Shown in pieces: positions 11,543 through 21,330 of a stretch of 64,000 bases of DNA; the first letter of the stretch is position 1; every line of letters starts with the position of its first letter. The position numbers and the translations under genes were made by a program. The notes below the pieces were generated by a model that saw nothing but the letters and a program-made list of their open reading frames with translations, made no database searches and had not been told where the DNA came from. Source of the DNA: Aradus depressus (taxonomy: Eukaryota; Arthropoda; Insecta; Hemiptera; Aradidae); the NCBI GenBank assembly GCA_963662175.1, contig OY759220.1:46844136-46908135 (forward strand). The letters are read 5' to 3'.

Positions 11543-11601
11543 TGGGGGGGGGCAGGGGGGGCAGGGGGGGGGCAGGGGGGGCAGGGGGGGGGCAGGGGGG
11601 G
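11543..11601 (+). repeat. G-rich microsatellite
   Basis: Runs of seven to nine G separated by CA, repeated about six times. The G-strand satisfies the usual four-tract pattern for a G-quadruplex. It sits ~110 bp before the 33-bp array. Confidence 0.85.
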
Positions 11602-11710
11602 TGTTAGCGGCTTAACACAAAACATTTAATAACTACCGCTATATATCGACATGAAATGTTATATGTAAATTCAAAATTCCATAAGGACGACTGCAATAAA
11701 TTTTCACAAA

Positions 11711-11801
11711 CTAGCTGAGGTGCCGGCCGTTGTCCAGCACATACTAGCTGAGGTGCCGGCCGTTGTCCAGAACATACTAGCTGAGGTGCCGGCCGTGCAC
11801 T
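11711..11801 (+). repeat. 33-bp tandem repeat, ~2.8 copies
   Basis: Units at 11711, 11744 and 11777 contain CTAGCTGAGGTGCCGGCC. A diverged relative lies at 16310-16432, and both arrays follow a poly-G tract ending in GCAG. They look like two copies of one small family. Confidence 0.8.
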
Positions 11802-12548
11802 CCAGACCACACTTTTTTACCACTCTACAGCAATGCATTAAACATTCCCATTTCCCCGAGTGAAGACCCAATAGATGTACAAAAAGTCTGCGCAGATGTG
11901 AAGCATCCCTCGGGCTGGCCTTCTTCCTGGGTCTCCTCTGCAAACGTGTCTTTACGGTTCCCATCATTTCACACCCTCTTTATCCATTTTTTTCATCCGT
12001 TCTTCTTTCATTCTTATAATGTTTTTTTTTACTTATTTTCTTTTTCTCAATTCTCTAAGGTGGCCCACCCTCCGTGTCTTTTTACCTCACGTAAAATCAT
12101 AACCACATATTATTGTTTGAAATTTATTTTTCTACAAAGATATTTTTGAGTTCCATTATGATTTTTGTTTTTTTGATTTTTCTTTTGCAACGTTTTTTGT
12201 GTTTATTATTTTGATATCCACAAGATTTTTCTATTTCTTCATTTTTTATTTTATTTTATTTTTTTCCAATAAAAAAATAACAATAAGTCACAAGAAGAAA
12301 ATAAATAAAAACCTATCCTTGCCGTACAGTACTGCACTCACTGGCTGAGAGTACTCTCCATGATGACTTCTTACTCTTATTTTTTCACCAAATAAAGGTT
12401 TCTGGTACTTCATGTGACCTCAGAAAAAGAGAATGAACATCGACACTGAATGGCTTTCCCAGCCTTACTTAACATTGGGGAAGTTTTGTAACTTGGTCAG
12501 CAATTCGATGCTGAATTTCCACCGAATTTCACTGCAACCCTGATAGTG
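11802..12548. other. Unassigned, T-rich
   Basis: Contains a long T-rich stretch (about 11985-12280). No gene recognised. Confidence 0.4.
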
Positions 12549-12600
12549 GAAACAATATATTATAATTCAAGCTGAGGAGGTACATTGCCAGTGATTCCCT
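12549..12600 (-). repeat. R1 end fragment, reverse
   Basis: GCTGAGGAGGTACATTGCCA followed by GTGATTCCCTGAC, the reverse R1 end. It faces the forward R1 copy that follows. Confidence 0.6.
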
Positions 12601-12654
12601 GACTATTTACGTCTCAGTTTAAACATAGTCTGAAAAGTCTTAAAAGAAAAATCG

Positions 12655-13235
12655 AACAGAACGAATTAATCAATTAACTTTTCGCTCCCCCTCCATAACC
12701 AGTCGGCCGTTTGCGCTAATATTCAATAGTAGCTTTCATAGGGGCTCCTTAAATCATACTAAATTTTGTGTCGATAAATTCATTACATCGGCAGTTATTA
12801 GGGTTTTCTAATTGAGTCCCCCCCCCCCCCCCCCCCCCCTCTTCCCACTAAGCCGATATCGGTGAAATTTGACAGGCTATATTCTCATTGGGTTTTGACT
12901 TGAAATATGATCTTTTATATCGATATATTCATTATATCGGCAGTTTTAGGGGTTTTTGAGTTGAGCGCCCCTCTGATCCCTCTCTTTCCTTCTGCCGAAT
13001 CTGCTGAAAATTGATACATGTCGTCCTTATGGAATTTTGAATTCACTTATGAAATTTTGTGTCGATATATTTATTCTATCGGGAGTTATCGTATTCACAG
13101 ACACCCAGACAGAAAGACATTTTTTTTTTTTCCATATTTTGAATCTAGAGGTCGGAAAACATGAAATTCTGTTGAAAACTCCTCATCGATTTCTTTGCCA
13201 ATTACATAACTTCCCCTATACTTTGTATACCTGGG
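12655..13235 (+). repeat. R1, long forward copy with C22 tract
   Basis: One of the most complete copies: ACGAATTAATCAATTAACTT, two full modules with TCGATA-ATTCATTA-ATCGGCAGTT, GGGTTTTTGAGTTGAGC, CACAGACACCCAGACAG, GGTCGGAAAACATGAAATTC and the terminal CTTCCCCTATACTTTGTATA. A C22 homopolymer at 12818-12839 occupies the natural C-rich spot after GAGT in the module. No coding capacity. Confidence 0.85.
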
Positions 13236-13243
13236 AGGAAAAC

Positions 13244-13280
13244 GCTGGCTACGCCCTTTTTTTTGCTGGCTACGCCTCTG
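13244..13280. mobile_element. hAT-type terminal motif, twice
   Basis: GCTGGCTACGCCC (13244-13256) and GCTGGCTACGCCTCTG (13265-13280) lie in tandem. The second is the mirror of the CAGAGGCGTAGCCAGC type of terminus common in hAT MITEs. No matching opposite end is seen, so this is probably an end remnant. Confidence 0.35.
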
Positions 13281-13690
13281 GCTCAATGAAATATTTTCAA
13301 AAAATCGGTTTCCTTTAGCCTCCCCTCAAAGCTTAAAAAACAACAAAATAGGGCAGAGTTGGGTCCCGTTTTTGTGAACGTAAACAGTCCAATATAGAGT
13401 TGTATCCTTATTTTGTTTACAGGTTGTAAACAGGAGACGGTTCTGTTCTGCATAATAAATAAATGAATCAAGAAAAGTAAAAAATAAAATATAATTTTTG
13501 TACTGTACAGCACACATTGAGGTCAGTAATATAAACATCGTAAACAATATTGAGATGAACGTACATAAAATGTAGATATGTGGAGGACAAATCAGTCAAA
13601 ATATGTCTTATTATAATAATATTATTATAATAAAATTTGGAGAATAATTTCCAGAAACAATAAAATACATGTATATATATATATGTACAT
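13281..13690. other. Unassigned; perfect AT palindrome
   Basis: AT-rich DNA. 13608-13633 is a perfect 26-bp palindrome made only of TTA/TAA triplets. The open minus frames here are AT-rich shadows without family resemblance. Confidence 0.4.
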
Positions 13691-13875
13691 AATGTAATGA
13701 ATGTATTGACTCAACATTTAGTATGAGGATTCTGAAGTCCCTGTATGCATGTAAGTCATCTACATATTGATAATAAGCCCAAAGAGGGAGAGCGAAAACT
13801 GAGCCAATTCGTGCTGGGGAAGTACTTGAAGATAATTCACCGACAACTATTTTTCTTAGTTGCGTAATACTATTT
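13691..13875 (-). repeat. R1 reverse copy, end portion
   Basis: GTAATGAATGTATTGACTC, TTTAGTATGAGGATTCTGAAG, AGAGGGAGAGCGAAAACTG, TTCGTGCTGGGGAAGTACTT and AATTCACCGACAACT mark the GGGGAAGTAC end of R1. Confidence 0.75.
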
Positions 13876-14004
13876 TCGGAGGAAGTATTGTAGTACTTGA
13901 AAATCAAAGATTATGACCAATTTCGGGATGATATCTATTTTTGTGGGTGTGTATGTAGGTGTGTGTGTGTGTGGGATCGGAACTTTGTGAAAGCTCCGAC
14001 TCAA

Positions 14005-14135
14005 AAACTATTGTAGTAAAGAATTTGAAATTTGAAATGAACATGTCATATGTGCTAATAGATCTTGATGAGATTTTGGTAGAAATCAGGCGAAATTTAG
14101 GACCACTTTACTTCGTAGTCTACGTACAGTTTACA
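14005..14135 (+). repeat. R4 repeat copy
   Basis: AATGAACATGTCATATGTGC and AATAGATCTTGATGAGATTTTGG recur with changes at 17558-17685 (GTCATATGAGCTTACTTAA, TCTGATTAGATTTTGGTC). It is a dispersed family of unknown type. A GT-rich microsatellite lies just upstream at about 13944-13975. Confidence 0.5.
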
Positions 14136-14885
14136 AGATATTTTTATAACTTAATCGAGATACTGGAAACCGTCATTAAATGACGTTTTGTAACCCATTT
14201 TTTAGACTTATGCTTAATTTACGCAAAAATGGCGAAGAAGAGACACCTCTGGAAGAAACATGGGGGAAAAAAAGTTTCATCCCGGAGAAGCCTAAGTTAC
14301 TCCCAGACAACGCCGGGTGAACCGGCTAGTACTAATAAGTGGAGCTGGATGGATTCGTGGACGTGAGATGTTCACGTCAGTCTTCAGTCACCCAAGTGGC
14401 AGACTTGAAGGACATAATTGTAGAGAAGAGACTGAGAAGTGAATATTTGATAGATCGGCCGGTATCGGAACTGTGTCCTTCGTCAGACGACAGGATCGGG
14501 AATCGATCGGAGCCCCGAACTACTTACTGACCCGAACCCACCTTGGATCGACACACCTCATTAGTGGGTATGAAACTTTGTAAACAGATAATCACCATTC
14601 TTCTAATTGCTGTTTGAAGTAGGTACTTAGGGACTGATCTTTGCAAAATTAATAACTATACCTAATTAATAGTGCCAATTATCCTAATTCCGATCACTTA
14701 ATGCTCATTTCTACAAATACTTCATACACTCATCATTATGATTATAAATTATCTTTCTGCCCCAGCTGAAGTATAGAAGTTAAGTAATAGGTCAACTGTT
14801 TGATGTTCATATAATGTTCATGTATTTCAGACAATCGAAAAAAAAAAATTGAAAATATGTATTTTTGTTTGAGTGTGTCTGTGCG
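14136..14885. other. Unassigned; one RTE-like terminus
   Basis: At 14307-14333 the string ACAACGCCGGGTGAACCGGC and CTAGTA resembles the GGCAACGCCGGGTA...CTAGT terminus found elsewhere in the window. 14339-14530 is open for 63 codons without recognisable domain. Confidence 0.35.
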
Positions 14886-14890
14886 TTTGT

Positions 14891-15345
14891 GGCGGGAAAG
14901 GTCCTATGGCCCACATCTGCCTTGGGAAGGGCCCTATGGCCCACACCTCCGTTGGGAAAGGTGCTATGGGCCACACCTCCCTTGAGAAAGGTGCTATGGG
15001 CCACAATCCCTTGGGAAAGGTGCTATGGGCCACAATCCCTTGGGAAAGGTGATATGGGCCACACCTCCCTTGAGAAAGGTACTATGGGCCACAATCCCTT
15101 GGGAAAGGTGCTATGGCCCACACCTCCCTTGGGAAAGGTGCTATGGGCCACACCTCCCTTGAGAAAGGTGCTATGGGCCACAATCCCTTGGGAAAGGTGC
15201 TATGGGCCACACCTCCCTTGAGAAAGGTGCTATGGGCCACAATCCCTTGGGAAAGGTGCTATGGCCCACACCTCCCTTGGGAAAGGTGCTACGGGCCACA
15301 CCTCCCTTGAGAAAGGTGCTATGGGCCACAATCCCTTGGGAAATG
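14891..15345 (+). repeat. 29/30-bp minisatellite with higher-order pattern
   Basis: About 15 units containing GGGAAAGGTGCTATGGGCCAC. Three variants recur in order: a GGCCCACACCTCC unit (30 bp), a GGGCCACACCTCC unit (30 bp), and a CTTGAGAAAGG...CACAATCC unit (29 bp), making 89-bp trimers and 59-bp dimers. Open frames crossing it simply read the array. Confidence 0.9.
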
Positions 15346-15949
15346 TCCTTTTGATTGATTAAACTTTGAAGAGTAAGTTTTCATTTTTTTATATTCTGAA
15401 CTAAAAAAGTGCTTTCTCACTGAAACGAAAATCAACAAAGAGCCAAAGCAAAGAAACAGGCTTATGACCTGAGAAAGTGACGAGCCATCTCTCCGAAATG
15501 TCCTTGCGAAAAAAGACACCTCTCGAAGAATTGCCGGAAAAATCTGGACTTGATAGTAGTATCATTTTTTGCAATTCTTTAAGGCTAAAAGTATCTTTTT
15601 TAAAGATAATGAAAATGTTTCTGGTTATCAATCTCCATGAAGTGAGGTGGAGGGGGGGGGGGGGGGGGGATGTGAAATATGGAAAATTTCATGGTTCGTG
15701 CCCAATGAAGTGACTGTAGCAATTTGTGCCATTTTCTGAGTTAAATTAGCAAACCCCCCTCCATCTTGCAATACAAAGGTTACTCACTTGCTGGCTGCAA
15801 TCAGAGGCGAGTCCAGTCATCGATTTGCTACGGACTCGTATTTCTTTTATTTTCCCAGATATACGAAGTATAAAACTAGTTATGTAATCAGTTTAAAATA
15901 TCAGAAATAGCAAATCCAAAAGTGAAAAAAAGTCCTCGGTTAACCCTTC
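15346..15949. other. Unassigned; G18 tract
   Basis: No gene seen. G18 at 15652-15669. Confidence 0.4.
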
Positions 15950-16040
15950 CCAGCTCGAATTGTCTTTACATAGATCGTTCCCTCTAAATCATCTCTTATG
16001 TCAATTTGGCTGTAATCAATACGTATCGTGGTTATGATGT
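15950..16040 (+). repeat. R1 fragment, SINE-interrupted
   Basis: CTTCCCAGCTCGAATTG, CGTTCCCTCTAAATC, GTCAATTTGGCTGTAATCAA and ATCGTGGTTATG resemble the R1 start and module, ending exactly where a reverse SINE-T begins. Confidence 0.4.
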
Positions 16041-16258
16041 GACTATGAGCTCATATTGGCTACTACCAGAACACTCTTTAGTCGCTCTAGTGGACATGAG
16101 CCCGACTCTCCTGTGGAAGTTCTACATTTTACCAACATATGTGTTATTCACCTAGGGTAGGGGTCTCACCGTACAGGCTCTGGACCATTGCTTAATGTCA
16201 CATCCGAAGGACGGCGTGCTCAAGGTTTTTCATAAAAACCTAAGGACCTCGGCCGGGA
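16041..16258 (-). mobile_element. SINE-T copy, reverse
   Basis: Reverse copy: ACTACCAGAACACTCTTTAG, GGACATGAGCCCGACTCTCC, TTCACCTAGGGTAGGGG, then CATCCGAAGGACGGCGTGCT and CCTCGGCCGGG at the edge of the tRNA head. The head itself is lost at the poly-G tract that follows. Confidence 0.8.
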
Positions 16259-16287
16259 AATATTTTGCATCACGCTATTGGTGGGTA

Positions 16288-16432
16288 GGGGGGGGGGGGG
16301 GGGGGGGGGCAGCATTGTTCCTCTCATACTATCCGTGGTGCTCACCGTTCCTCTGCCATACTATCCGTGGGGCCCACCGATGCTCGATTCATACTAGTTG
16401 GAGTGCCAAGCGCTGCGCAGCACTACTAGCTG
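16288..16432 (+). repeat. G22 tract plus diverged ~32-bp array
   Basis: G22 (16288-16309), then three imperfect units sharing CATACTATCCGTGG or CATACTAGTTGGAG and a CACCG or CAGCAC end. It parallels the poly-G plus 33-bp array at 11.5-11.8 kb. Confidence 0.6.
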
Positions 16433-17261
16433 TATTACCCAACTATTTTATTATTTTTTTCTCATTTTTCAAAGAGACAGTTATATTTGAACATGGTCAT
16501 TGCCAGAACTTTGTCAAAATATATAACCTTTGTTAAATGTGACAAATGGAGAACTAAACGACTTACTTTGGGATGACAATGGCCAACTCTGGTTTACACC
16601 AATGTTATTGTTGTTAAATTTCACAATATATTACAAACACACTCTCCTTAACATTTCTTCATCTCTGACATTTATACATTTATTTTGCAAGGTTTCTTTA
16701 TTTTTTTTCTGTTTAGCTAGGGCTGGCGTGTTTAGCAACATGGGGGGTTTTATTCGAAGATTTAAAATCTTGCTCAGAAGTTAATAAATAAAAATAGTTT
16801 CAATATTTCACCCTCTATCTTCCCCTTCCTTCGTCTGAAAAAGTAATGGCCTCTGAGGCCGTAAAATCTAATTTTACAGAGAAGCTCCATCCAGCTTCTG
16901 CCTCTCTGGTAACTATAAAAAAATCGTAAAAACTAAAAATGTTATTCATATCTTTTCACCTCAACTCTCCCTTCAAGTTGATCTCTAAAAATAATTTACA
17001 TTTTCAAACATTTCATTCCCAAGGGTTACAGTAAACTACCTTTGTTCTATAATGGCGCAGAGTGATAAATGTGCAACTTTTGTGTATTTGTGTGCTTGGG
17101 AATTATCTTGCTAGGGCACTATTATTGTATTTAATTGGTATACATTTGTGCACGAATTCAACCGAACTTACAAAAATGCCACCATTGTGCGCTGAGATGT
17201 CACAAAGTATTCTATAGTTGTTCTACTTCCCAAGATCTAGATATAAATATATTCAGTGTAC
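16433..17261. other. Unassigned
   Basis: AT-rich DNA without a recognised gene or repeat. Confidence 0.4.
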
Positions 17262-17478
17262 ACCTAGGGACCTAAGCATCCAACGCTCTATCCCTTCCGT
17301 GTTAGCTCTACTCTGGGAGCCCTAAATTATGCCTATCCAGGTTTAGTTACCTAAAGGGCCTTTATCGACTTCCCAGATAAAAAAAAAAAAAAACCTAAGA
17401 ACCTCGGCCGGGTTTCGAACCCGCAATCTTGTGCTTAGTAGGCTAGCACGGTACCTCTGAGCTACCAGCACCCTCGTC
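17262..17478 (-). mobile_element. SINE-T copy with tRNA head, reverse
   Basis: Reverse complement reads GGTGCTGGTAGCTCAGAGGT (A box) and GCGGGTTCGAAACCCGGCC (B box), then a body with an A14 run near 17380-17393 and large internal deletions. The acceptor arms do not pair, so this is a SINE head and not a functional tRNA gene. Confidence 0.8.
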
Positions 17479-17557
17479 CAGGGTACTAACAATGCCTCAA
17501 GATACCCCTCTTTGAGTGTCTGCGATTGGAGCTTTGGCAGCACTTTGAATCAAAAAA

Positions 17558-17685
17558 AAAAATGAAAAATGATGATGAAAGAAAATGTCATATGAGCTTA
17601 CTTAAATCTGATTAGATTTTGGTCAAAATTGGACGTTCACAGATACACACCAATACAGACATACGTTAACACAAACAGATTAGCA
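17558..17685 (+). repeat. R4 repeat copy
   Basis: Second recognised copy of the R4 family (see 14005-14135). It contains AAAATGTCATATGAGC and GATTAGATTTTGGTCAAAAT, followed by an ACAGACATACG segment. Confidence 0.5.
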
Positions 17686-17697
17686 CACACACTAACC

Positions 17698-18303
17698 CAG
17701 TGGCGGATCCAGAAAACCTCTCGGGGGGGGCGAGTTTTTTTTTTTTAAGTTACTGAAACTTATGATTAAGATGAATTAAATAAGAATTAGCTGATGATTA
17801 TTATAAAAACAACAAAAACAGCAGAAACGTTGATAAGTTATTTTTATTCGTGGTTATATTTACATTCGTCATAATTACGGCTATAATTACGTTATTTTTT
17901 ATATATTTTATAGTTTATATAATTACATAATGAAATTTAAGCGATGACTCGTCGACGATGCACTTTCAAACTTATATTAATGTTTCCACACATTTAAAAT
18001 ATGTTTACTCTTTCTTGAAATTTGAGGTTAGAAGAACAACACCCGTTTCCCACTTACAAAATCGCTCTTTCGTTGACTTTTGGTAAACAATATCGTAAGC
18101 AACATACCACCCGTTATGGCGCCAAAACTTAATTTTATTTAAATATAAATTTTTTTATACGATAAAACGAAATATTAAATTTTTATTTATTCATCTGTAA
18201 TTTGACAAGAAATGATATCTTAAAATTAAAAAAAAAATCTCTCAGGGGGGGGGGGGGGGCGATCGCCCTACCCCCCCCCCCCCCCCCTTTGGATCCGCCA
18301 CTG
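17698..18303. mobile_element. hAT MITE, complete, with 8-bp TSD
   Basis: A 606-bp element. Its left end is CAGTGGCGGATCCAGA and its right end TTGGATCCGCCACTG, an inverted repeat of at least 14 bp. It is flanked by identical 8-bp duplications CACTAACC (17690-17697 and 18304-18311), the duplication length of the hAT superfamily. Just inside the ends lie G-rich (left) and G/C-tract (18246-18259 G, 18271-18287 C) segments flanking GCGATCGCC. The interior is AT-rich and lacks any transposase frame, so mobility would depend on an autonomous relative. The perfect duplication suggests a fairly recent insertion. Confidence 0.93.
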
Positions 18304-18395
18304 CACTAACCACTAACATAGACATACAGAGAGACAGGTCATTAGGAAAAAATGTTTTATTGTTATTAACTGATTGTTTTTATTTTTTTTTTCAG

Positions 18396-18441
18396 GCGAA
18401 TTGCCTCATTACAGCCACAATCACCCAGCCTTAGATCTAAG
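18396..18441 (+). other. Candidate 46-bp internal exon
   Basis: A T-rich tract ending in TTTTTTTTCAG precedes 18396, and GTTAGT follows 18441, matching 3' and 5' splice signals. Between them one frame is open and reads ELPHYSHNHPALDLR (phase: two bases, 14 codons, two bases). Composition is much less AT-biased than the flanks. I do not recognise the peptide. Chance is quite possible, as T-rich AG...GT pairs are common in such DNA. Confidence 0.25.
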
Positions 18442-18657
18442 GTTAGTGCAAATTTACAATATTTATATTTTATGAACAATGAAATAGTCAAAGTAGTGCA
18501 GAGCTGTGGTGCACATAAAATGAAGACCAATACTTGGGAAGCTCAACGAGTTTTTTCTTCAAGCTATCAGGAATCATTATACACAGGGTATAATTATTAT
18601 ATGAGAAAAGTTTATCGCCGAATTTTCACGAAGCTAAATTGCTCCAAAAATGTGTTC

Positions 18658-18675
18658 GGGGTCGAAAGTGACCCC
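18658..18675. other. GGGGTC/GACCCC hairpin
   Basis: GGGGTC, six bases, GACCCC. GGTCGAAAGTGACCC-like sequences occur close to the ends of some piggyBac elements, and this one lies ~110 bp before the piggyBac-like coding relic. It might mark its 5' region, but no TTAA-flanked terminus was found. Confidence 0.3.
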
Positions 18676-18783
18676 ACCTGGTAGTTGATGTTACCAAAAA
18701 TATGAAAAATAGTAGACACAAGGCCTTGTTTAAAAACATTCCGGGAATTAGTTTCTATTGTGTTATGATTCCTAGTATGAAGC

Positions 18784-19165
18784 TGATGAGATATAATGGA
18801 ATTATTTACTTCCTATTGCCAGAAATATTATAACCCTGGATCCCAATAAACAATCGATGAACAGCTGGTTCCGTTTAGGGGGAGATGTCCTTTTAGGGTT
18901 TATATGAAATCCCAACCAGCTAAATATGGCGAAACGTCCTATTGCAAAAACCTTCCGGTATAATTGGGAAAAATGGGTGAAAAACCTGAAAAAGAGCAGG
19001 GGAAAAGGGTAGTACTTGATTTAGTATCCTTTTTGGGTACTCGTTATGGGATTACAACTGACAATTTCTTTACTTCCCTGCATTTGGCTGAAGAGGAGCT
19101 ACTCGGTAAGAAATTGACGTGGTACTTGACGTTTTCTTTTCCACCTGGTATTAGGAGGGTTAATT
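18784..19165 (+). pseudogene. piggyBac-like transposase pseudogene
   Basis: One frame (18841 in phase) reads the piggyBac DDE core. First DIMELFTSYCQKYYNPG, then after a stop (TAA, 18847) TIDEQLVPFRGRCPFRVYMK and SQPAKYG. After a second stop (TAA, 18961) come EKEQGKRVVLDLVS and YGITTDNFFTSLHLAEEELL, GKKLT. IDEQLVPFRGR and TDNFFTSL are hallmarks of piggyBac transposases, carrying the first and second catalytic aspartates. In the family the region between is longer (KYG to GKRVV), so some residues are lost. The two nonsense codons and loss of the remaining protein make it dead. A reverse R1 fragment abuts it at ~19178. Confidence 0.9.
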
Positions 19166-19177
19166 TCCCCAGCTGTA

Positions 19178-19300
19178 GGATGTAGGTATAGGGGAAGTAA
19201 TGTAATCGGTCAGAAATTCGACGTTGAGTTTTCACCGTAATTTCATGTTTTCAAACCCCAAAAATGAAAAAAACAATATGGCTGCCTGTCTGAACGCCAT
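19178..19300 (-). repeat. R1 reverse fragment in piggyBac relic
   Basis: GTATAGGGGAAGTAATGTAA, TCGGTCAGAAATTCGACG, TTGAGTTTTCACC and AATTTCATGTTTTC mark the reverse R1 terminal segment. It truncates the transposase relic, so this R1 copy is the younger insertion or a rearrangement boundary. Confidence 0.75.
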
Positions 19301-19963
19301 GAGGAAGCCTATCCTTTTCTTAACTTCTTTAAAATTTAAAGCATTATAGGTAAATATACGAATTTTCTCAAGGAAAACCATTTATAACAATAATAAAAAA
19401 ATAAATAGAACAAAATAGACAAATATGAATTATTTCAGGATCGGCTATTATTTATGTATTTTCATTGAGAAAATGGAGGACACTTAATAAAAATGTATAA
19501 AGGGAAGGACGAAGATCAAAACATTCTTGAGTCTGATGTAAATCATCTGGTAGAGGATAAAAATTTCGCTCCAAGAATTCATTTTTTTTTTTTTTTTTAA
19601 GTTTTACTAATGGATTATTTTATTGGATCTGATTTAAAATGTTATTTGGGAGTGAGATCTGCTGACAATGACAAAGAGCCCTGCTCAACTTAGGGTCTAT
19701 TTCTGATAATCAAACAGATTTGAGGCCGTTAGTTGAGTGGTCCAGCCATCTTCTATTTTCTGATTTATCTTTGCCGTTTTGAGAAGGGACCCCCTCCGTA
19801 CTATAAATCCTGCACATGTCCGCTGTGCTCCTGGTAACAGTGCAACGCCGCCAACATTTCTAGTACAACTGTTTGTTAGTTTCATTATAAATCTTGTCTC
19901 TGTGTGAGAGAGGCTGCCTCCAAAGTGAGACATCTTTCAATGGAGGCCATAGATCAACAAAAA
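19301..19963. other. Unassigned
   Basis: No further piggyBac coding blocks recognised. T-run near 19585-19599. Confidence 0.4.
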
Positions 19964-20037
19964 AATGACCGGCAATGTACCTTCCCGCAGCGCGATTCAA
20001 CTAAGTTTCCACTCTCCAGTTTTTCCCCCTTCGTTGA
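19964..20037 (+). repeat. R1 start fragment
   Basis: GACCGGCAATGTACCTTCCC, GATTCAACTAAGTTTCCACT, the forward R1 start, broken off before the first module. Confidence 0.6.
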
Positions 20038-20205
20038 TTAGAAGCCGAGGTATGCCCTTCCGAATAGTAGCGCCTTACCTCTAAACGAACAGCTTCGGTT
20101 AATGAGTAAGTACCGTTTTGCATTTCTCGACTTTGTATCTTGCCAATATAACTTAAGTTGGTAATAATTGTGAATACTTTGTGTGGGAATTATCAAACTG
20201 TACCG
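20038..20205 (+). repeat. R3 repeat copy
   Basis: Shares AGAAGC-GAG, CTTACCTC-AAACGAACAGCTT, TTTCTCG and AGCCAATAT-like blocks with 58545-58715. It is an unnamed dispersed repeat of at least 165 bp. Confidence 0.6.
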
Positions 20206-20728
20206 CAGCTTCTTCTCTCACTCACTTTTACGTCCAGAAAAAAATATTGTATGACATAGATGAGAAAAACCAACTAAACTGCGGTAGACTCGCCCTGGAG
20301 GAGGTGCCCCAGGAGATGTTGTGAACCATTGAACCATAGATTGCCGTTAGACTTGGGTCAGTTTTGCAATGGGCTGCCGAAGAGAGGAAGTGGTCCTTGC
20401 GGCTGACCCAGTGACCCCCCTCCCCATTCTCAAGGTCAGTCTGCCTGCCCCCCATTGATCCCGACTTACGCACCCCCCCCCCCCCCCCCCCCCACACCCT
20501 CCTACACACATGGGCAGCCCCAAGCCATTCACAACGCGAGCCTGCTCCATTCTCAGCAGGGGGCTTGCCTGTACGTCGTGTTACTCTGTTCAAGTTGGAG
20601 GTTAGATGGAAGGGGGATTCAGCATAAGATTTGGGAGGGGTTCGATATCCCTCCGCCGGATAATATTTAATGATAATTATAATTTAACAATAGCATTGTA
20701 TTTTCTCAATTACAATTATTCGTAATGA
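20206..20728. other. Unassigned; C21 tract
   Basis: Moderate GC. C21 at 20473-20493. Open minus frames at 20228-20593 and 20347-20550 run through the C/G tract and have no family match. Confidence 0.4.
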
Positions 20729-21145
20729 ACTATGTTTCCGCTCTCCCTCTAGACCTTCTTTTTCTTTTACCCAATTTACCTGAAAATCAGTGTGAACTTC
20801 TGAATCCACATATAAAATTTCATATAGAAATATTCGTTTCAACATTTAGGGTTCTTACAGTTAAGTGAGCCCCTTCCGTTGGTGACAGATTTGGCTGAAT
20901 ATCATGAGGTGGAGATCTAGATCGTGTCGTTATATCCATTCTGTCGATAGGTATCATGTTCACAACACAAGCATACAGACGAAATTTTACAACCCCATCT
21001 AGTTATTAGAAGTTAGGTATTCTGTTAGAAATTACATTTTTTCCCCCTTCATTTTTGAATTTAGAGAATTGGAAAACATGAAATTCCGTTGATAACTCAA
21101 CATCGAATTTAAGATAGATTACTTAACTTTCTCCATATAGTTGAG
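20729..21145 (+). repeat. R1 forward copy
   Basis: TTTCCGCTCTCCCTCTAGAC, module blocks CATATAAAATTTCATA, GATTTGGCTGAATATC, CATTCTGTCGATAGG, then TTGGAAAACATGAAATTCCG, AACTCAACATCGAATTT and CTTTCTCCATATAGTTGAGG at the end. Confidence 0.8.
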
Positions 21146-21266
21146 GAAAAGATATTACACTACTGATTATCAAGCAATATGTATATTATATGAGATATTG
21201 AGAACAACAGTGGTCTGTTAACTTTCCTCGCGAAGATGATTTACGTCGTATTCCTTGGATGCTGGA

Positions 21267-21330
21267 CCCAGTCCAGTCGCAGTCGTGTCCCAGTCCGGTC
21301 GCAGTCGTGTCCCAGTCCGGTCGCAGTCTT
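21267..21330 (+). repeat. 22-bp tandem repeat, 3 copies
   Basis: Three copies of a unit containing CCCAGTCCGGTCGCAGT (first copy CCAGT instead of CCGGT). Small minisatellite. Confidence 0.85.

Noticed and set aside
17400..17475. Functional tRNA gene on the minus strand
   Set aside because: A and B boxes are good but acceptor arms do not pair, and the sequence continues into the SINE-T body.
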